Notes: generated by a model from the letters alone, not told the origin. A DNA stretch of 64,000 nt from Adiantum capillus-veneris (GCA_014529385.2 CM043944.1:78137884-78201883); one strand, 5' to 3'; numbered from the stretch's first letter, positions 11,109 through 22,052 are shown. Translations and numbers: made by a program.

Positions 11109-11327
11109 CTACAACAAAATAAAAATATTCACATCAAATGACCTATGATAATCAATAAGAGGTAGAATGACAGGGTTTGGTGACGCGAGAATTTCTCCTA
11201 CTCTTTGGGCACCAAACATGAACACCATACGTTGTTGAAAATGGATTTTCCTACTAATTGCAATGTTTATTCTAATGTGTGGAGTGAAATGGAAGGGGAA
11301 AACCTCTATTCCTGGGCCATTATCCAT
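11109..11327 (-). other. Leader ORF 1 of element B (copy of a duplicated short ORF)
   Basis: A 72-codon minus-strand ORF in the leader between the 5' LTR and gag of B. I do not recognise it. It is clearly related to the next ORF upstream. Shared positions include H-I-x-I, K-x-x-FQR, G-x-x-R-x-x-EI-x-AS-x-NP and a conserved end (ILPLI-x-Y then S-x-DV-x-IF). It closes just before gag begins. It may be a small leader protein, an upstream regulatory ORF, or a duplicated untranslated segment that happens to be open. Confidence 0.35.
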
Positions 11328-11348
11328 GGTCTATGCATGACTTAATGC

Positions 11349-11561
11349 TTAAAACAAAACAAAAATATAGACGTCCAAACTAAGGTCGTACCTAATGAGA
11401 GGCAAAATAAAAGGATTTACTGAAGCGTTTATCTCGGCCAACCTAAGAGGACCTAAAATTCTACGAATGACACGTTGAAATTGCAACTTAGTAGTAACAA
11501 TTATGTGTACCTTTTGCCTTGCAATGGGAATGAAGGGATCATACAAATTTTCGTGATTCAT
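11349..11561 (-). other. Leader ORF 2 of element B (copy of a duplicated short ORF)
   Basis: A 70-codon ORF, the upstream partner of the ORF at 11109-11327 in the same orientation about 235-240 bp away. The matching C-terminal parts (EINASVNPFILPLI here, EILASPNPVILPLI there) align without gaps. That means the duplication kept its reading frame. No known domain is recognised. Both lie downstream of the primer-binding site on the genomic RNA. Confidence 0.35.
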
Positions 11562-11615
11562 GCAAACTACTTGACTATGCTAAAGGTTGATTCTACACAA
11601 AAATACACAAGCCGT

Positions 11616-11634
11616 CCTCCGTGGGGGCACCAAT
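11616..11634 (-). promoter_or_regulatory. Primer-binding site of element B
   Basis: On the minus strand the LTR ends ...CCGCCTCA and, one or two bases later, TTGGTGCCCCCACGGAGG begins. The TGG start and position fit a tRNA-primed site. The tRNA is not identified with confidence. Confidence 0.5.
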
Positions 11635-11635
11635 T

Positions 11636-11894
11636 TGAGGCGGTCCGGGGCGGGCAACAAGAAGAGCAACCTCTAGACACCCTTCAAGGCTCCCGTGCTG
11701 CTCAATGGGGCTGGGGCACAACACAACACAAACCAAAACAACAAACCCACAGCCAAATCCCAACTACACAAGGGGCACCACCTAGTTTAAGAGCGAACTA
11801 GGACGCAAAAGAGGAGAATCATTAGAGCAACCCACAAATAAGTAAGGAATTTACACTAACCCTAACACCAATGGAACACTCTCACACACTAAAA

Positions 11895-11928
<34 letters not shown>

Positions 11929-12900
11929 TGCTCGGGCTGCTTTGAAACGTATCGGCAATGATCAAGCAAACACAACTATATATTTAAGAAAGAGAGAGAA
12001 AGGGGGAGGGGGTGCTTGTTGCATTAATACCTTCTTACAAATCTGTCATGACAAATCAAAGTGAGATTAGTATTTGTTCAACATAGCTTGCGTAAATTTC
12101 ACCACAACACATCACAAGAAAAGCCACCCCAATCACTGTTTTAAGGCCAGGGGAGTCCTCTCCACCCTGTCGCCCTCTTACAGTATGTGGGATTTATGGC
12201 TAGATTGATGACAACACCAGAGACAAGCTATCAAGAACTTAACAAAAAACACCAAGACACTTACGCATCATTGTTGTCCATTACTTCACGTTGGAAAGGA
12301 GACAAAGTATCCAAGCTTAGTCCAAATCCACCCTCCTTGATTCAGCAAATGTTGGGCTTACACTAGTAGGAGAAATGATAGATTTCCTACTCTCAATTGA
12401 ATGATCACTCTCTCTCTTACAATGGCATAGAGTTCCCTTGCTAATCCCCTATTACAACACATGCACATGCATAAGACAATGAGCTTCCACTCAAGAGCTC
12501 CTTCTAGAGAGGTTGAGCTTGGCTTCTCAAGCTATAGCATAGTGCTCTTGCTTATGGCTCCCCCTTTTGTGCTAGCTACACCCTCCTTTTATAGCAATTT
12601 TGAAGGCTAGGGTTACTCCTCTAACCATGGTTGGGTTAGATTTTCAGCAATTTATCTAATTTCTTTTGCTTGGAATTATCAAGAAGTTGGTGGGGAAAGA
12701 GAGACGAGAGAAATGGAGGTGATAGGACTTTTCATAGTGGGTTAGTGTTAGTAGAGTTAGTATTAATTTACAAATGGAATTGGATATTTACAACGGGAGT
12801 ATCCATGTAGGATACAAATAAGGAAGAAAAACTCTTAATAGGTAAGAAAAGGTGGATTTCTTACAAGGTTGATGCTCCAAGTGCCTTGAGTAGGGCCAAT
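11636..12900 (-). repeat. 5' LTR of element B (right end uncertain)
   Basis: It starts with the TGAGGCGG repeat shared with 5727. It has a (GA)n tract at about 11897-11925 and, on the minus strand, a TATA box (TATAAAAG, 12586-12593). Transcription would therefore run leftward into gag. The U3 must extend to the right of 12593, but I cannot fix its end. Confidence 0.5.
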
Positions 12901-14704
12901 TTTGACGCCTGTTGACGGTCCACTAGCTTTGACGGTACATTTTTTCTCCACTCTTGACCTTCCTTGAGAGACAAGGTAATTGAAGCTGAGTAATCAACCA
13001 CCATGATGCTGTCTTTTAAGAGAAGAGGCTGAATTTTGTGGTTTTTTTGAAAGATATGGGTAACTTGGAGGAGGAAAAATGAGACTAGGTGGTCAATTTT
13101 GGAATGGAATTGTGTGTGGGAGGTATGAGTTCACCATGGTTTCTCTTATTCTTCAAGGTTGAAGAGAAGGTGAGTAGGATGCAGAGAGGAGTGGTGAGAG
13201 AGGTGGGGATGATGAGTGGAGAAGTGTGTGTGAAAGAGGAAAATGATAAAGTGGAAGAGAGAGTGTGGCTGCATAGCATGGGAAAATTGGGGTCCACTAA
13301 TAAAATCATGCTCACAGCTCGTAGCTCAAAAAAATATGAAAAAATTTGAGGCAAAAGTTCAGCCCACGAGCTACAACTTTTGTTTGTATCACCTTTTCAA
13401 ATTCGGAGAGCAAGTGAACTTTAAAAATTCAGCAAAACCGACCGTTTTTTTCCACTGCACAAGGTCCTTGTGGGGTCCTTCTTTGGATGATTCTTTTGAA
13501 TACCTCCAAGAGTGAGCCCTCCATAGTGCATGTATGCATGCCACCTACCCTTGACCTTATTTGGTAGGTCTATAATTGAAGATATTGTTGAGATTATGAT
13601 ATAAGTGAATAGTACAACTAAGAAAATCAAATATTGAGGGGTCTAAAAAATATGTACATGTCAAATATAAATAATATAAGTGGAAAAAATATAAAGGGGT
13701 CAAAAGAAATCTCTCTCATTATGAGGCTACCATAAAAAGATAAATATTTTTGGTGTTCTAATTTTTTAGAAAAAAAAACAAAATAGATGTAGAAAGGGAA
13801 AAATCACAATAGTGAAAAAATATACACATAAATAAAACTAGTTTTTTTGGATTTTTGTTGGGGTGGAGTTACACCAAATATAAGAGAAGCTTACATGAAA
13901 ATATTTCTATATGGAATAAAGAGTATGAAAAATGGTAAGAAAAATTGTGGTAATGGTGAGGCAATGTACAGAGCATAAATAACACACACCTAGGTAGAAA
14001 TATTTAAATAAATACCAAAATAATTATGAAAAAATCTTTTATTTAGGCCCTATATACAAAGAAATATTTACATACGCATGGGCCATAATATACTTATATT
14101 TTTTATTTATTTTTATTTTTTTGGCTCAACTAGCCCAATGACTAGCTAATTGAGGGTTTTTTAAGAAGATATGGGAAAAGTCCCGTGACTCACGCACGCC
14201 TATGTACAGTGAAATGGTAGGGATAGCCACAGTGTTTGGGTGATTTTGGTAGGGTGAGGTAACTCACTGTGGCAATTACAAAGAGCCGAAAAACGGCTAT
14301 CACTACCTAGCTAGGGCATAGAGACACTCACATGATTAGTGAGCTAATCATGGCAACATGAATGGTTGACTCTATGAGGTGAGCTTCTCAGCCTATGGAG
14401 GAGCTAAGCCACAATGAAGGGCAATCTCCACATACACTTATGTTCACCTCCAATCGACCCAATCACACACACTAACGATTGCAAGATGCACACAACACTA
14501 ATCCTATCATGCATCACACTAATCACAAGCATACACACATAGATCTATCGAGCACCACACTCCAATCAAACCTACATGCACACACAAGCAAGAGAGGGAA
14601 ATCACACAAGATTAGAGAGGGATTAACTAGCTAATCTAAGGATCATAGGAAATCATAAGAAGCATGAGAGAGGCATAGTGAAAGAGAATTAAGCATTGAT
14701 TAGT
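12900..14704 (-). other. Unassigned AT-rich non-coding stretch, partly LTR B
   Basis: No gene is supported. 13600-14100 is AT-rich with poly-A/T runs. 14220-14275 holds AGCCACAGTG and CACTGTGGCA as an inverted pair. 14380-14620 is CA-rich and resembles LTR U3 sequence. It may contain the far end of B's LTR or another decayed insertion. The RT start of element A that should lie here is absent. Confidence 0.3.
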
Positions 14705-15224
14705 GTTAACCAACTCCAGCGACATTCTAGTGTTGCATGATGGAGATATTCAGTGAATACTTGCACCAATTCTTAGCCATATTTATGGATGAATTCACTG
14801 TATTCTCACTAGAGGAGAAGCATTTATTATTTTTGAAAATGGTCTTCTAGAGATGTAAGGAAAAGAGGATCTGTTTGAACCCATTCCAATCTATTTTTCT
14901 GGTCTGGAAGGGACAACTACTGGGGCATATAGTGTCCAGGAATGGCATAGAGATGGCCAATGATAAAATCCAGTGTGTCTAGTAGGCTAAGGCACCCCAC
15001 AAGCATCTCAACTTTCATTCATTCTTGGGATATATCAATTTTTATAGAAGATTTATTCATATGTTTGCTTCCAAGCTTCCAAGGCATTATCCTTATATGA
15101 GCTCACAAAGAAAACCAGCAAGTTCCTCTAGACTGCTGAATGTGAGGAGAGTTTTCAATGTCTTAAAAATTCCATTATCGGTAATCCAGTACTCCAATAA
15201 TCGGACTGGGATATTATATTCTAT
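14705..15224 (+). pseudogene. pol: Element A reverse transcriptase, C-terminal half only
   Basis: The fragment starts at the conserved PATF motif (TPATF, then a TAG where Gln is usual). It continues through the catalytic region, IFMDEFTVFS, where the second Asp of the usual x-x-DD box is Glu. It then reaches the RT thumb and connection (QLLGHIVSRNGIEMAN, FLGYINFYRRFIHMFASKL). Two adjacent TAG codons lie at about 14980-14985, and frameshifts follow near 15070. The finger and palm sequence before PATF is missing, replaced by element B. The fragment cannot encode an active polymerase. Confidence 0.7.
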
Positions 15225-15812
15225 GTGCATGTCAATGCTTTGGGACTGGCAATGGGAGCAATACTGGCTCAACCAAATGGGAGGACTGATTATCCAATGT
15301 ATTTTGCCAATCAAAGATTTAGTCAACTTGAACAAGGATATACTACCACGGAGAGAGAAGCCTTAGGAATGGTTTTCCGTGACACCAAGTTCCGACATTA
15401 TTTACTGAGAAAGCTATTTCATTTCTATGTGGATCATCACCCATTATTATTCTTGATTAACAAGGTTATTATCCAAGGGAGATTGATCAAATGGATGTTC
15501 CTCATGGAGTTTGAATTCCGCATATTCCACAAGCCCGAAAAATCTCATTGTGGTGTTGATTTCCTATCTAGAAGTACTGAAGGCTACTCTAAAATATCCT
15601 TGAGAGATGAGCCAGTAGATGCAAAGTTGTTTCAGATAACAGCTGAGGAGAATACAGATCCAGAATGGTATGATGTATATCCGTTCCTTTCAAGAGGAGG
15701 ATTCCCAAAAAATTGGACTCGAAATCAGAAGAAGGCTCTGATTATTAAGAGTTTTAAGTTCACCATCATAGGAGGATTTCTCTATATACTGGGAGTAGAT
15801 GGGGTTCTTTGA
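15225..15812 (+). pseudogene. pol: Element A RNase H region
   Basis: RT-associated RNase H of the Ty3 type, which degrades the RNA strand during reverse transcription. Open for 195 codons: GAILAQPNGRTDYPMYFANQ, QGYTTTEREALGMVFRDTKF, HYLLRKLFHFYVDHHPLLFL. The first catalytic Asp of the usual D-A-S is Asn here (HVNALGL); the Glu (TEREAL) and Asp (VDHHPL) remain. The tail (VDFLSRSTEGY) leads into the linker before integrase. Only one RNase H domain is visible, unlike element B. Confidence 0.7.
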
Positions 15813-17138
15813 AGGTGTGTACCAATGGAAGGAAGGATGCAAGTCATCTCTAAAGCACACGATGGGGATTATGAAGGACATTTCTCCACTGATATTACTT
15901 ATAAGAAGATTTTGCAGGCTTGATTATGGTGGCAGACTCTAATATCTGATAATAGAAGTTTTTGCAAACCTTGTGATATATGTCAGAGAATGGGTAGACC
16001 AACAATAATTGATATGAATCCACATACTCCAGTTCAACCACTAGGAGTATTCATGAAATGGGGTCTAGACTTCATGGGACCATTCAAGAAGGTCACTTCA
16101 AGGAAGAACCGGTATATATTGATGGCTACCTATTATGTCACTAAATGGGTAGAGGCCATGGCTCTTCCATATAACATTGTGAAGTCTGCTGCTGTATTCC
16201 TATTTGAAAATATTATCTGTCTCTATGGATACCCCATCGAGATTGTGTCTGATCAAGGGACACATTTTATTAATGATACTATGGAAATTCTGATGGAAAT
16301 GCTCTCAGTAATGCGCACAGGAAGTCAACGCCGTATTACCCCGAGTGCAATGGGCAAGCAGAGAGTAGTAGTAACAAAACCATCAAGAACATTCTCACCA
16401 AGATTGTGCAGAAGGATCCACACTAGTGGGATTTTAAGCTCCAGACTGCTCTATGGGCCTACAAAACACCTTATAAAGTCACCACCACTGGAATGACACC
16501 TTTCAGAATGGTGTATGGTACTAAAGCTGTAGTGCTTATGGAATTTTTGATTCCCAGTCTCTAAATGGTGGTGATGGATTAGATTTTAATTGTAATCTCA
16601 AACATAGGCTGGAGGAATTAGCATAGTTGGATGAGTTACAACAACGAGCTATGTTGGAACAGGAGATTGTTTAGCAAAGAAGAAAGCATTAGCATGATAG
16701 AAGAATCAAGGTTAGGGAGTTCCAGAAGGGCAACTTAGTTTTGCTTTATCAGTCTAAATTGGGTCCTAGAAACCAAATTTAAAGATAGCTTGGGCTGGTC
16801 CATATGAAGTCGACTAGGTATTTTCTAATGGCACAGTAAGGTTGAAAGATTTATCTGGATTACTGTTGCTAGGTGTCTACAATGGGGCCAAGATCAAGCT
16901 ATATTATTGTAATGAGAAAGAAACTACCAGAGGAGAAGATATTGGTATTCTAGGAGGTACTGACGACAAGGAACTGTCAGACCCATCCATTCTAAATCTA
17001 TTCCATGTACAACCAGTATCAAAACCAGTGACAGTGTCAAAAAAGTCTCAGAGTGACAAAACAATGCCAGTGAGACAGAGTCAGGCGAGTTCGAGAGTCT
17101 GTACCAGTTCCTATGGGGAAAAGGGAGAACGGGAATGA
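15813..17138 (+). pseudogene. pol: Element A integrase
   Basis: Zinc finger: KAHDGDYEGHFS and CKPCDICQR give the HHCC pattern. A TGA after KILQA lies at about 15920. The core domain shows KWGLDFMGPF and EIVSDQGTHFIND for two catalytic aspartates. A frameshift near 16315 moves the third (Glu) region to another frame. TPFRMVYGTKAV follows, then stops near 16560. The C-terminal fold is readable near 16790 (GPYEV type) to NGAKIKLYYC and a Ser/Gln-rich tail ending in a stop at 17136-17138. It is non-functional. The position between RNase H and the 3' ORF is normal for Ty3 elements. Confidence 0.7.
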
Positions 17139-17278
17139 ATGTAATAATCATTAAAGGGATTATGGAAAAAATTGGTCAATGCATGTGTGCCACATTGCCA
17201 ACGGTGCACAAAACTCTAGGAACAGCGAGTATTGGAGCTTTTATGGTGTGTACGCATATAACAGTGAGGTGGGTAGGC

Positions 17279-17669
17279 ATGCTTCCTCACAAGTCTCCTA
17301 CGCAATGACTACCTGTTGTTACACATTCTTCATCGCCAAGCTCTGAAGACCCTTCACTACAACCAAAAACCTCCTCGTCTAAAGACTCTATTGGTCCCTG
17401 TCTATCCCTACCCGACAAACCTTGTTGCGGCTTCAAATATTCAAGTAAGTCTTCTTCCTTTATAGACTTACCACCCTTGCAGTGTATGGGTAGAAGGAAA
17501 ATGTCGAAGAGATGCAGGATACAATGGACGAACAAGCAGCAATCATCAGCTCTCTTCAAGCCTCTCTACCACTTATCCCACGTAGCAAAATACATAGATA
17601 TGTGTTTATTGTGCAAGCATAATCACTTCTACAGCTATGGGATTTGCATGTGGTCGCACAGGCTACAAG
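17279..17669 (+). pseudogene. Element A 3' ORF, first part
   Basis: Unrecognised. The ATG at 17279 (MLPHKSPTQ, then TGA) opens a Ser/Pro-rich stretch (VTHSSSPSSEDPSLQPKTSS). After a frameshift it becomes a helical frame (VEEMQDTMDEQAAIISSLQA) that runs to the hAT insertion site. Removing the hAT and one copy of the 8-bp duplication continues the same frame into 32018, so both parts belong to one ORF. It follows integrase by 140 bp, where Athila-type elements carry an env-like ORF, but no signal peptide or membrane segment is visible here. Confidence 0.5.
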
Positions 17670-17680
17670 CTAAGTTGCAT
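17670..17680 (+). repeat. hAT left terminal inverted repeat
   Basis: CTAAGTTGCAT pairs perfectly with 31999-32009. Similarity continues imperfectly inward (TACG/TATACG motifs). The TSD copy GCTACAAG is at 17662-17669. Confidence 0.85.
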
Positions 17681-17838
17681 TGTACGTTATACGATGTACA
17701 TATAATACGCTTTAAACGGACGTATTATACAACACCTATTTTTATTTGGTCATATTATACGGTGCCACATCAGTAAAACTACCGTATCGTATAATTTATT
17801 AGCATTTCAATCGAATAATATTTTGATCTATATATTAG

Positions 17839-17848
17839 TTCGATCGAA
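17839..17848. repeat. Subterminal palindrome TTCGATCGAA, left
   Basis: A perfect 10-bp palindrome in an AT-rich context, 169 bp from the left end of the hAT. The same palindrome is at 31926-31935 near the right end. This makes it a candidate transposase-binding motif. Confidence 0.4.
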
Positions 17849-18060
17849 ATAATATTATGATCGAAATAAGTTTCTTTATATATCGTCAAAACGGCTTGTA
17901 TTACTCATTCCATTGAGCTCTGTTCTCCTCTTCTCATCTATAAGTGAGCCTCAACAAGAAGAAAAATATAAAAAAATTAGTTTTAATGTCATTGAATAAT
18001 TTAATAGAAATTTAGAGGTTTAAACAAAATGTGTTTTTATGTTTTGGAGTTGATTTTAGA

Positions 18061-18612
18061 TTTTATCTGCTCTGTGTGAAGTATATCTTACACTGAGAGG
18101 TAATTAAGTAAGGTAGTTAATGATTACTTGTATTGTGTAGAGGAAACTCACACTTGGAAGTGATTCAATAAAAGTAAAGTTAGCAGTTATTTGCTTTGTG
18201 TTGAACTATGTTCACACTTAGAAGCAAGTTAAGTTAGATAGTTACAGTGAGGAGTTACTTGTTGTGTGTTGAACTATGTTCACACCTGGAAGTAACTTAG
18301 GTTAGATTTATCTAATGATTGTCTGTCATGTGTAGAGTAGTACTCACACTATAGACAATCTAGGTAGATTAAATAACAATCTCTCTCTTTGTGTAGAGGT
18401 ATTCTCACACCTAGAAGAGATTTATAGAAGTAGTGAATTTTAATTGCTTGCCATTTGTAAAGTTACACTCACACTTGGAGGTAATTTAGATAGGTTTTCT
18501 AAAAATAACTTGCTATGTGTAGAGTTTACTCACACTTGGAAGTTATTAAGATAGATTAAGTGATTTATTTATCATGATTCAGGTGTAAAGTGAGAGTTCA
18601 CACTTCAAAAAA
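18061..18612. repeat. Array of eight to nine hairpin-forming units in the hAT left subterminal region
   Basis: Units recur every 55-70 bp. Each has a core like TGTGTAGAG ... CTCACACTTGGAAG that folds on itself. Outside the core are arms that differ between units but stay complementary. Examples are GTTACTT/AAGTAAC (18254-18260/18290-18296), GATTGTCT/AGACAATC (18317-18324/18353-18360), AATCTCT/AGAGATT (18378-18384/18416-18422) and AATAACTT/AAGTTATT (18504-18511/18540-18547). Others pair with a single wobble. The array lies between the left end and the BED exon. Confidence 0.85.
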
Positions 18613-18743
18613 TCTTTTTTTGGTATTTATTAATTAAAGAGGTTGAAAATGTTGATAAATAAAGTAACGTAAATGGTATTAGATTTTGATTCTAGATGTG
18701 TATTTAGTAATTAGTTCTGTTTGAGTTTGCAGATCTTAAGAAG

Positions 18744-19017
18744 ATGGTGAAAGGATATGAGTGGAACTACGTAGACGAATTGATTAGTGGAAAGAATACA
18801 TCAAAGTTGAAGTGTAAGACGTGCGGCCATAATTTAGCGAAAATGCGCATAGGATAAAAGAACATGTGTTCAAAATTCCTGGAAACATTTTATCTTGCAA
18901 AAATCCCCCAAGAGGTATTGAAGAAAAATTTCCCGAGTGGGCACTCAAGGCAAAGAGAGCACTTCTTGAAGGCAAAAAAAAGGGAGGTCCCAAAATGATG
19001 GCTCCCTCTATGACTAG
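18744..19017 (+). pseudogene. hAT transposase N-terminal exon with BED zinc finger
   Basis: This is the DNA-binding N-terminus of a hAT transposase. The ATG at 18744 follows TTTGCAG, a possible splice acceptor. The protein begins MVKGYEWNYVDELISG, then KLKCKTCG gives the two cysteines of a BED finger. A one-base frameshift near 18840 is followed by AHRIKEHVFKIPG, which supplies the H-x4-H half. The exon continues with PEWALKAKRALLEGKKKG until element D inserts after SMTS. Coding resumes after D at 27869 (ARDIELTLEN). The frameshift and insertion make it a pseudogene. Confidence 0.75.
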
Positions 19018-20633
19018 TGTCATAAAATCTAATATCTAACCAACCCAAATGATTTTCTCATATTAAATTGATCACTTAATGTGGGAGAATAAATGGGAAC
19101 AAGTGTTAAGATATAGATATGTGCTTATAGATCTATCTCAACACGGGGCCAATAGTAAAGGGGCCCAAATGGGAGATGGTCTGTCAAGAGCAAGGCTAAC
19201 CAATGCAGCATAAGAACTTAGGGTTAGCTTCATTGAAGACCTCCAATAATGTGTGTAAAAGTCCTTTGACCTTAGGTAAGCTAGGGCTGAACTTGAGGTG
19301 GGAACCCGGCCCAAGCTCAAGGTGCTTGTCGTGCTTGAGGTGCTTGTCATGCTTGAGGTGCTTGATTAAAATGCTTGAGGTGCTTGACTGGCTCCATGCT
19401 TGAGGTGCTTGACTTGGTGCATGATTAAGGTGCTTGAAGTGTCTTGAGAAGCTTGCCTGAGATGCTTGTGGGAACACCCCCTACTTCAAGTGCTTAGTCA
19501 TGCTTGATGACTAAGGGGCTTGCTCATCCAAAGTCAAAAAGATCCCTACAAGGAGGGGGGCGATCCTACAAGGGGGGGGGGGATGAGAGAGAACACACAC
19601 ACACACACAAGGGAAGCCCCAACTAGAAGAGGCAGCAAGGACACTTGTCAAGTTCCTCCTCATGTTGCCCTCATGGTGTGCCTGAAACCTATTGGTTGGC
19701 CACCCAAGGGGTCCAATGATAATTTAGGATATTTAATTAATTGATTTTGCATTTATCAAGTCCTCTCTCTCAAAGGGGAAAGGGGGACACTTGTCCCAAG
19801 GCTACCCATGTTGCTTGTAATGGCTCTTGCTTGTGATTGGCTAGGCTTGGAGGAGTCCAATGAGCTTCAAGCATGAGCTACAAGGGGGGGTCGACCCAAG
19901 CAAGCTAGGGGGGTGCTTAGGGGGTATACTCACCCACACACACTCACAAACACTCTCATTGTGTACTATGCAAAGTGCAAGAGCTCCCTCTCTTTCTCCA
20001 AGCAAGTAGAGGTTGAGAGCCTACACCAACACTCTTGGCTATGGAATGCAAATCCATCCAAGAGCCATGCTTCAATGCTTGAGCTTGCCATCTATTTCTT
20101 CTTCATTACTATGCTATTATGTATGCTAGCACAAGAGTTATGATAAGTGAGGAACTAGCTCTTTCTCGTATGAAATGTTTCTTCTTCCTCTTCTCTACCC
20201 TCATTCCCTGCTAGCTCTCTCCACCTTCGAAGGTGTTTGAGGTCTTGGGACTGAGGCTTGGTATAGTTAAAGATTTCTTCAAGTTTAGGTTATGCTATGA
20301 TGATGATGCATGAAGCTTTCCATCTTCATTGCGTCACCTAGGTCACAAGGAACACAAAGAATGTATTGTAACAAGTCTCCCTTTATGGGAGAAATCATAA
20401 TACAAATGCCTATTGGAGGGGGGACCGGCTCCACATAAATCCAGTCCTCAACTATTGTCATGTTCTCTAAATTATCTCTCTTGCAAAAGTATTGTCTATG
20501 CCAAGTTAACTAATTGCTATGATTATGTTGCTATCTTCAATTATGTCAACCCGCTATGCTCACAAAATCATTTCTTGAAATTACTCTCATTAAATTCCGC
20601 TACTCTCAAATTGAATAGGCAAATTCCATTACA
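19018..20633 (+). repeat. 5' LTR of element D
   Basis: 1,616 bp, TG...CA ends. It contains a tandem run of CTTGAGGTGCTTG-like units (about 19318-19460), a poly-G tract at 19572-19580 and a (CA)n tract near 19596-19608. It is nearly identical to 26237-27868. Confidence 0.9.
19318..19460 (+). repeat. Short tandem repeat inside LTR of D (5' copy)
   Basis: Repeated GTGCTTGAGGTGCTTG-like blocks of about 14-15 bp. The 3' LTR equivalent (about 26536-26690) has one more unit, so the array changed after insertion. Confidence 0.7.
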
Positions 20634-20634
20634 T

Positions 20635-20646
20635 TGGTATCAGAGC
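20635..20646 (+). promoter_or_regulatory. Primer-binding site of element D
   Basis: TGGTATCAGAGC, one base after the LTR end, is the standard plant site complementary to the 3' end of initiator-Met tRNA. Confidence 0.9.
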
Positions 20647-21047
20647 ATTTGGTTTCTCTTTTCTTGCTTAAGAAGAGAGGTCCTTAAGTAGCCTATAAAT
20701 GGTTGATGTTGTTAATTATAATAGAGTAAGTGGAACTGGGATCTAATATCGGTTTTGTTAAGCCCACTATGTGGGGGATGGTGCACACCTCGGGAGCTTT
20801 GGACTTAATAATGGAGTCTTTTTAGACTTGCCTACGGCTTTACCATTATTGAGCCATAAGAAGTCCGAAAGGAGCTAGCCCTTGGCAACTCTGCTATGTT
20901 AGACCTACTCCTCTACTCTCTATAATTAACCACTTTGAGCCGTGGGTGTAGATACTTAAGAGCTGATTTTCAAAGGCTAAGAGGAGTGGCAACTAAGGTT
21001 TTGTATTGCCAAAGCATACACTAAGTATAAACATAAATTTTGTTAAC

Positions 21048-22052
21048 ATGGCTGACAATAATCAAGAGAGTAGAATGAACATTGATAGCTTTGATTTTGC
21101 ACATGAAGGTACTAATGATGATGCTCCCATGTTTGTGAATTATCTCGTCACTAGGTTGCAACAAGCTATGGGCAACCCTGCTTTGCAAGCCGAAGTTACT
21201 CAACAACTTCGTGCTTATGGAATTTCCCTTCCTCTCCCAGAGGAGAGAGAGCTTAGGAGGCCTCTTGAAGAGACCCCCAAAAGAAGACTCTCTCCCATTC
21301 GAGAGGAGGAATCCAAAGAGAAAGAAAGCAATGACAGTCTAAGTTCTTCCGAAGATGTGGCTCCACGAAGACGGCGGTCTAGATGATCCCCTACTCCTCC
21401 CAAGAGGAAAAGAGCAACCCATAGTCCTTCTCCTCATCACTTTGAAAGGCAAGAGAGGAAACAAAGGAAGAAAAGGGCTAGGAAGAGGTCACCCTCTTCT
21501 CCTTCTTCTTCACCTTCCTCCTCTTCCGATGAAAGTTATGGCTATTCTCCTAGAGAATACAAGAGGGGAGGACATCGCAAATCATTTCCTGCATGGCGAA
21601 GGTCACAAAAGCTAAAGAAATTCAAGGAGGGAGGAAAGAGTATCTCTTTTCTCACCTACGATGGCACCTTTGGTGCTACCGACAAAGTGTTGGCCTTCAT
21701 CCAGCAATTTGATGCGGCCTTTGGGGACGAGGGCTTCATAGAGTCCTTCAAGCTACGCCATGTAGCTATGCACTTCCAAAAATCAGCTCGTCAATGGTGG
21801 GCTAGCCTTCATGGCAATGGAGAAGCCCCAAAGACATGGAAAACTCTACGAGTTTCCATCATAAAGCAAATTCTTCCAAGCGATACTAAAGATAAAGTTC
21901 TTACCGAATGGCGCGGCTTGAAGCTTCTCTCTCATGAGTCTATCAACAAGTATGTAGACAAGTTTTGGGATTTACATCTCAAAGCTACTGTCTTTTAAAA
22001 GATAGACTTTGCCGAGCAAAGACAGCAATTCTGTGCGGGATTACCTGAAGAG
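21048..22052 (+). pseudogene. gag: Element D gag
   Basis: The start is ATG 21048 (MADNNQESRMNIDSFDF); the ATG at 21006 is less likely because it adds leader-encoded residues. An Arg/Ser-rich linker (RKRATHSPSP..., SSPSSSPSSSSDE) precedes the capsid domain (TYDGTFGATDKVLAFIQQFD, HFQKSARQWWASLHGNGE, YVDKFWDLHL). Two in-frame stops, TGA at 21384-21386 and TAA at 21996-21998, can each be explained by one C-to-T change (CGA, CAA). The frame then continues through LPEEMAEYINSQW into the zinc knuckle and pol with no shift. So gag and pol form a single frame, as in chromoviruses. Confidence 0.8.

Larger units (their letters stand above)
5727..14704 (-). mobile_element. Element B: Tat-type Ty3/gypsy retrotransposon
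   Basis: Direct repeats beginning TGAGGCGGTCCGGGGCGGGC at 5727 and 11636 flank a minus-strand gag-pol frame. The second RNase H domain after the RT-associated one marks the Tat lineage (Ogre/Retand-like). All coding parts lie in one frame from 11024 down to 5973, interrupted by only three stops. The 5' LTR on the right is long; the 3' LTR on the left is only 275 bp because of a deletion. The right end is not sharply defined: element A sequence resumes at about 14705, but A's RT start is missing and no target duplication of GCTAC was found. Confidence 0.75.

Noticed and set aside
17287-17559. Minus-strand 90-codon ORF
   Set aside because: Antisense shadow of the Ser/Pro-rich start of element A's 3' ORF.
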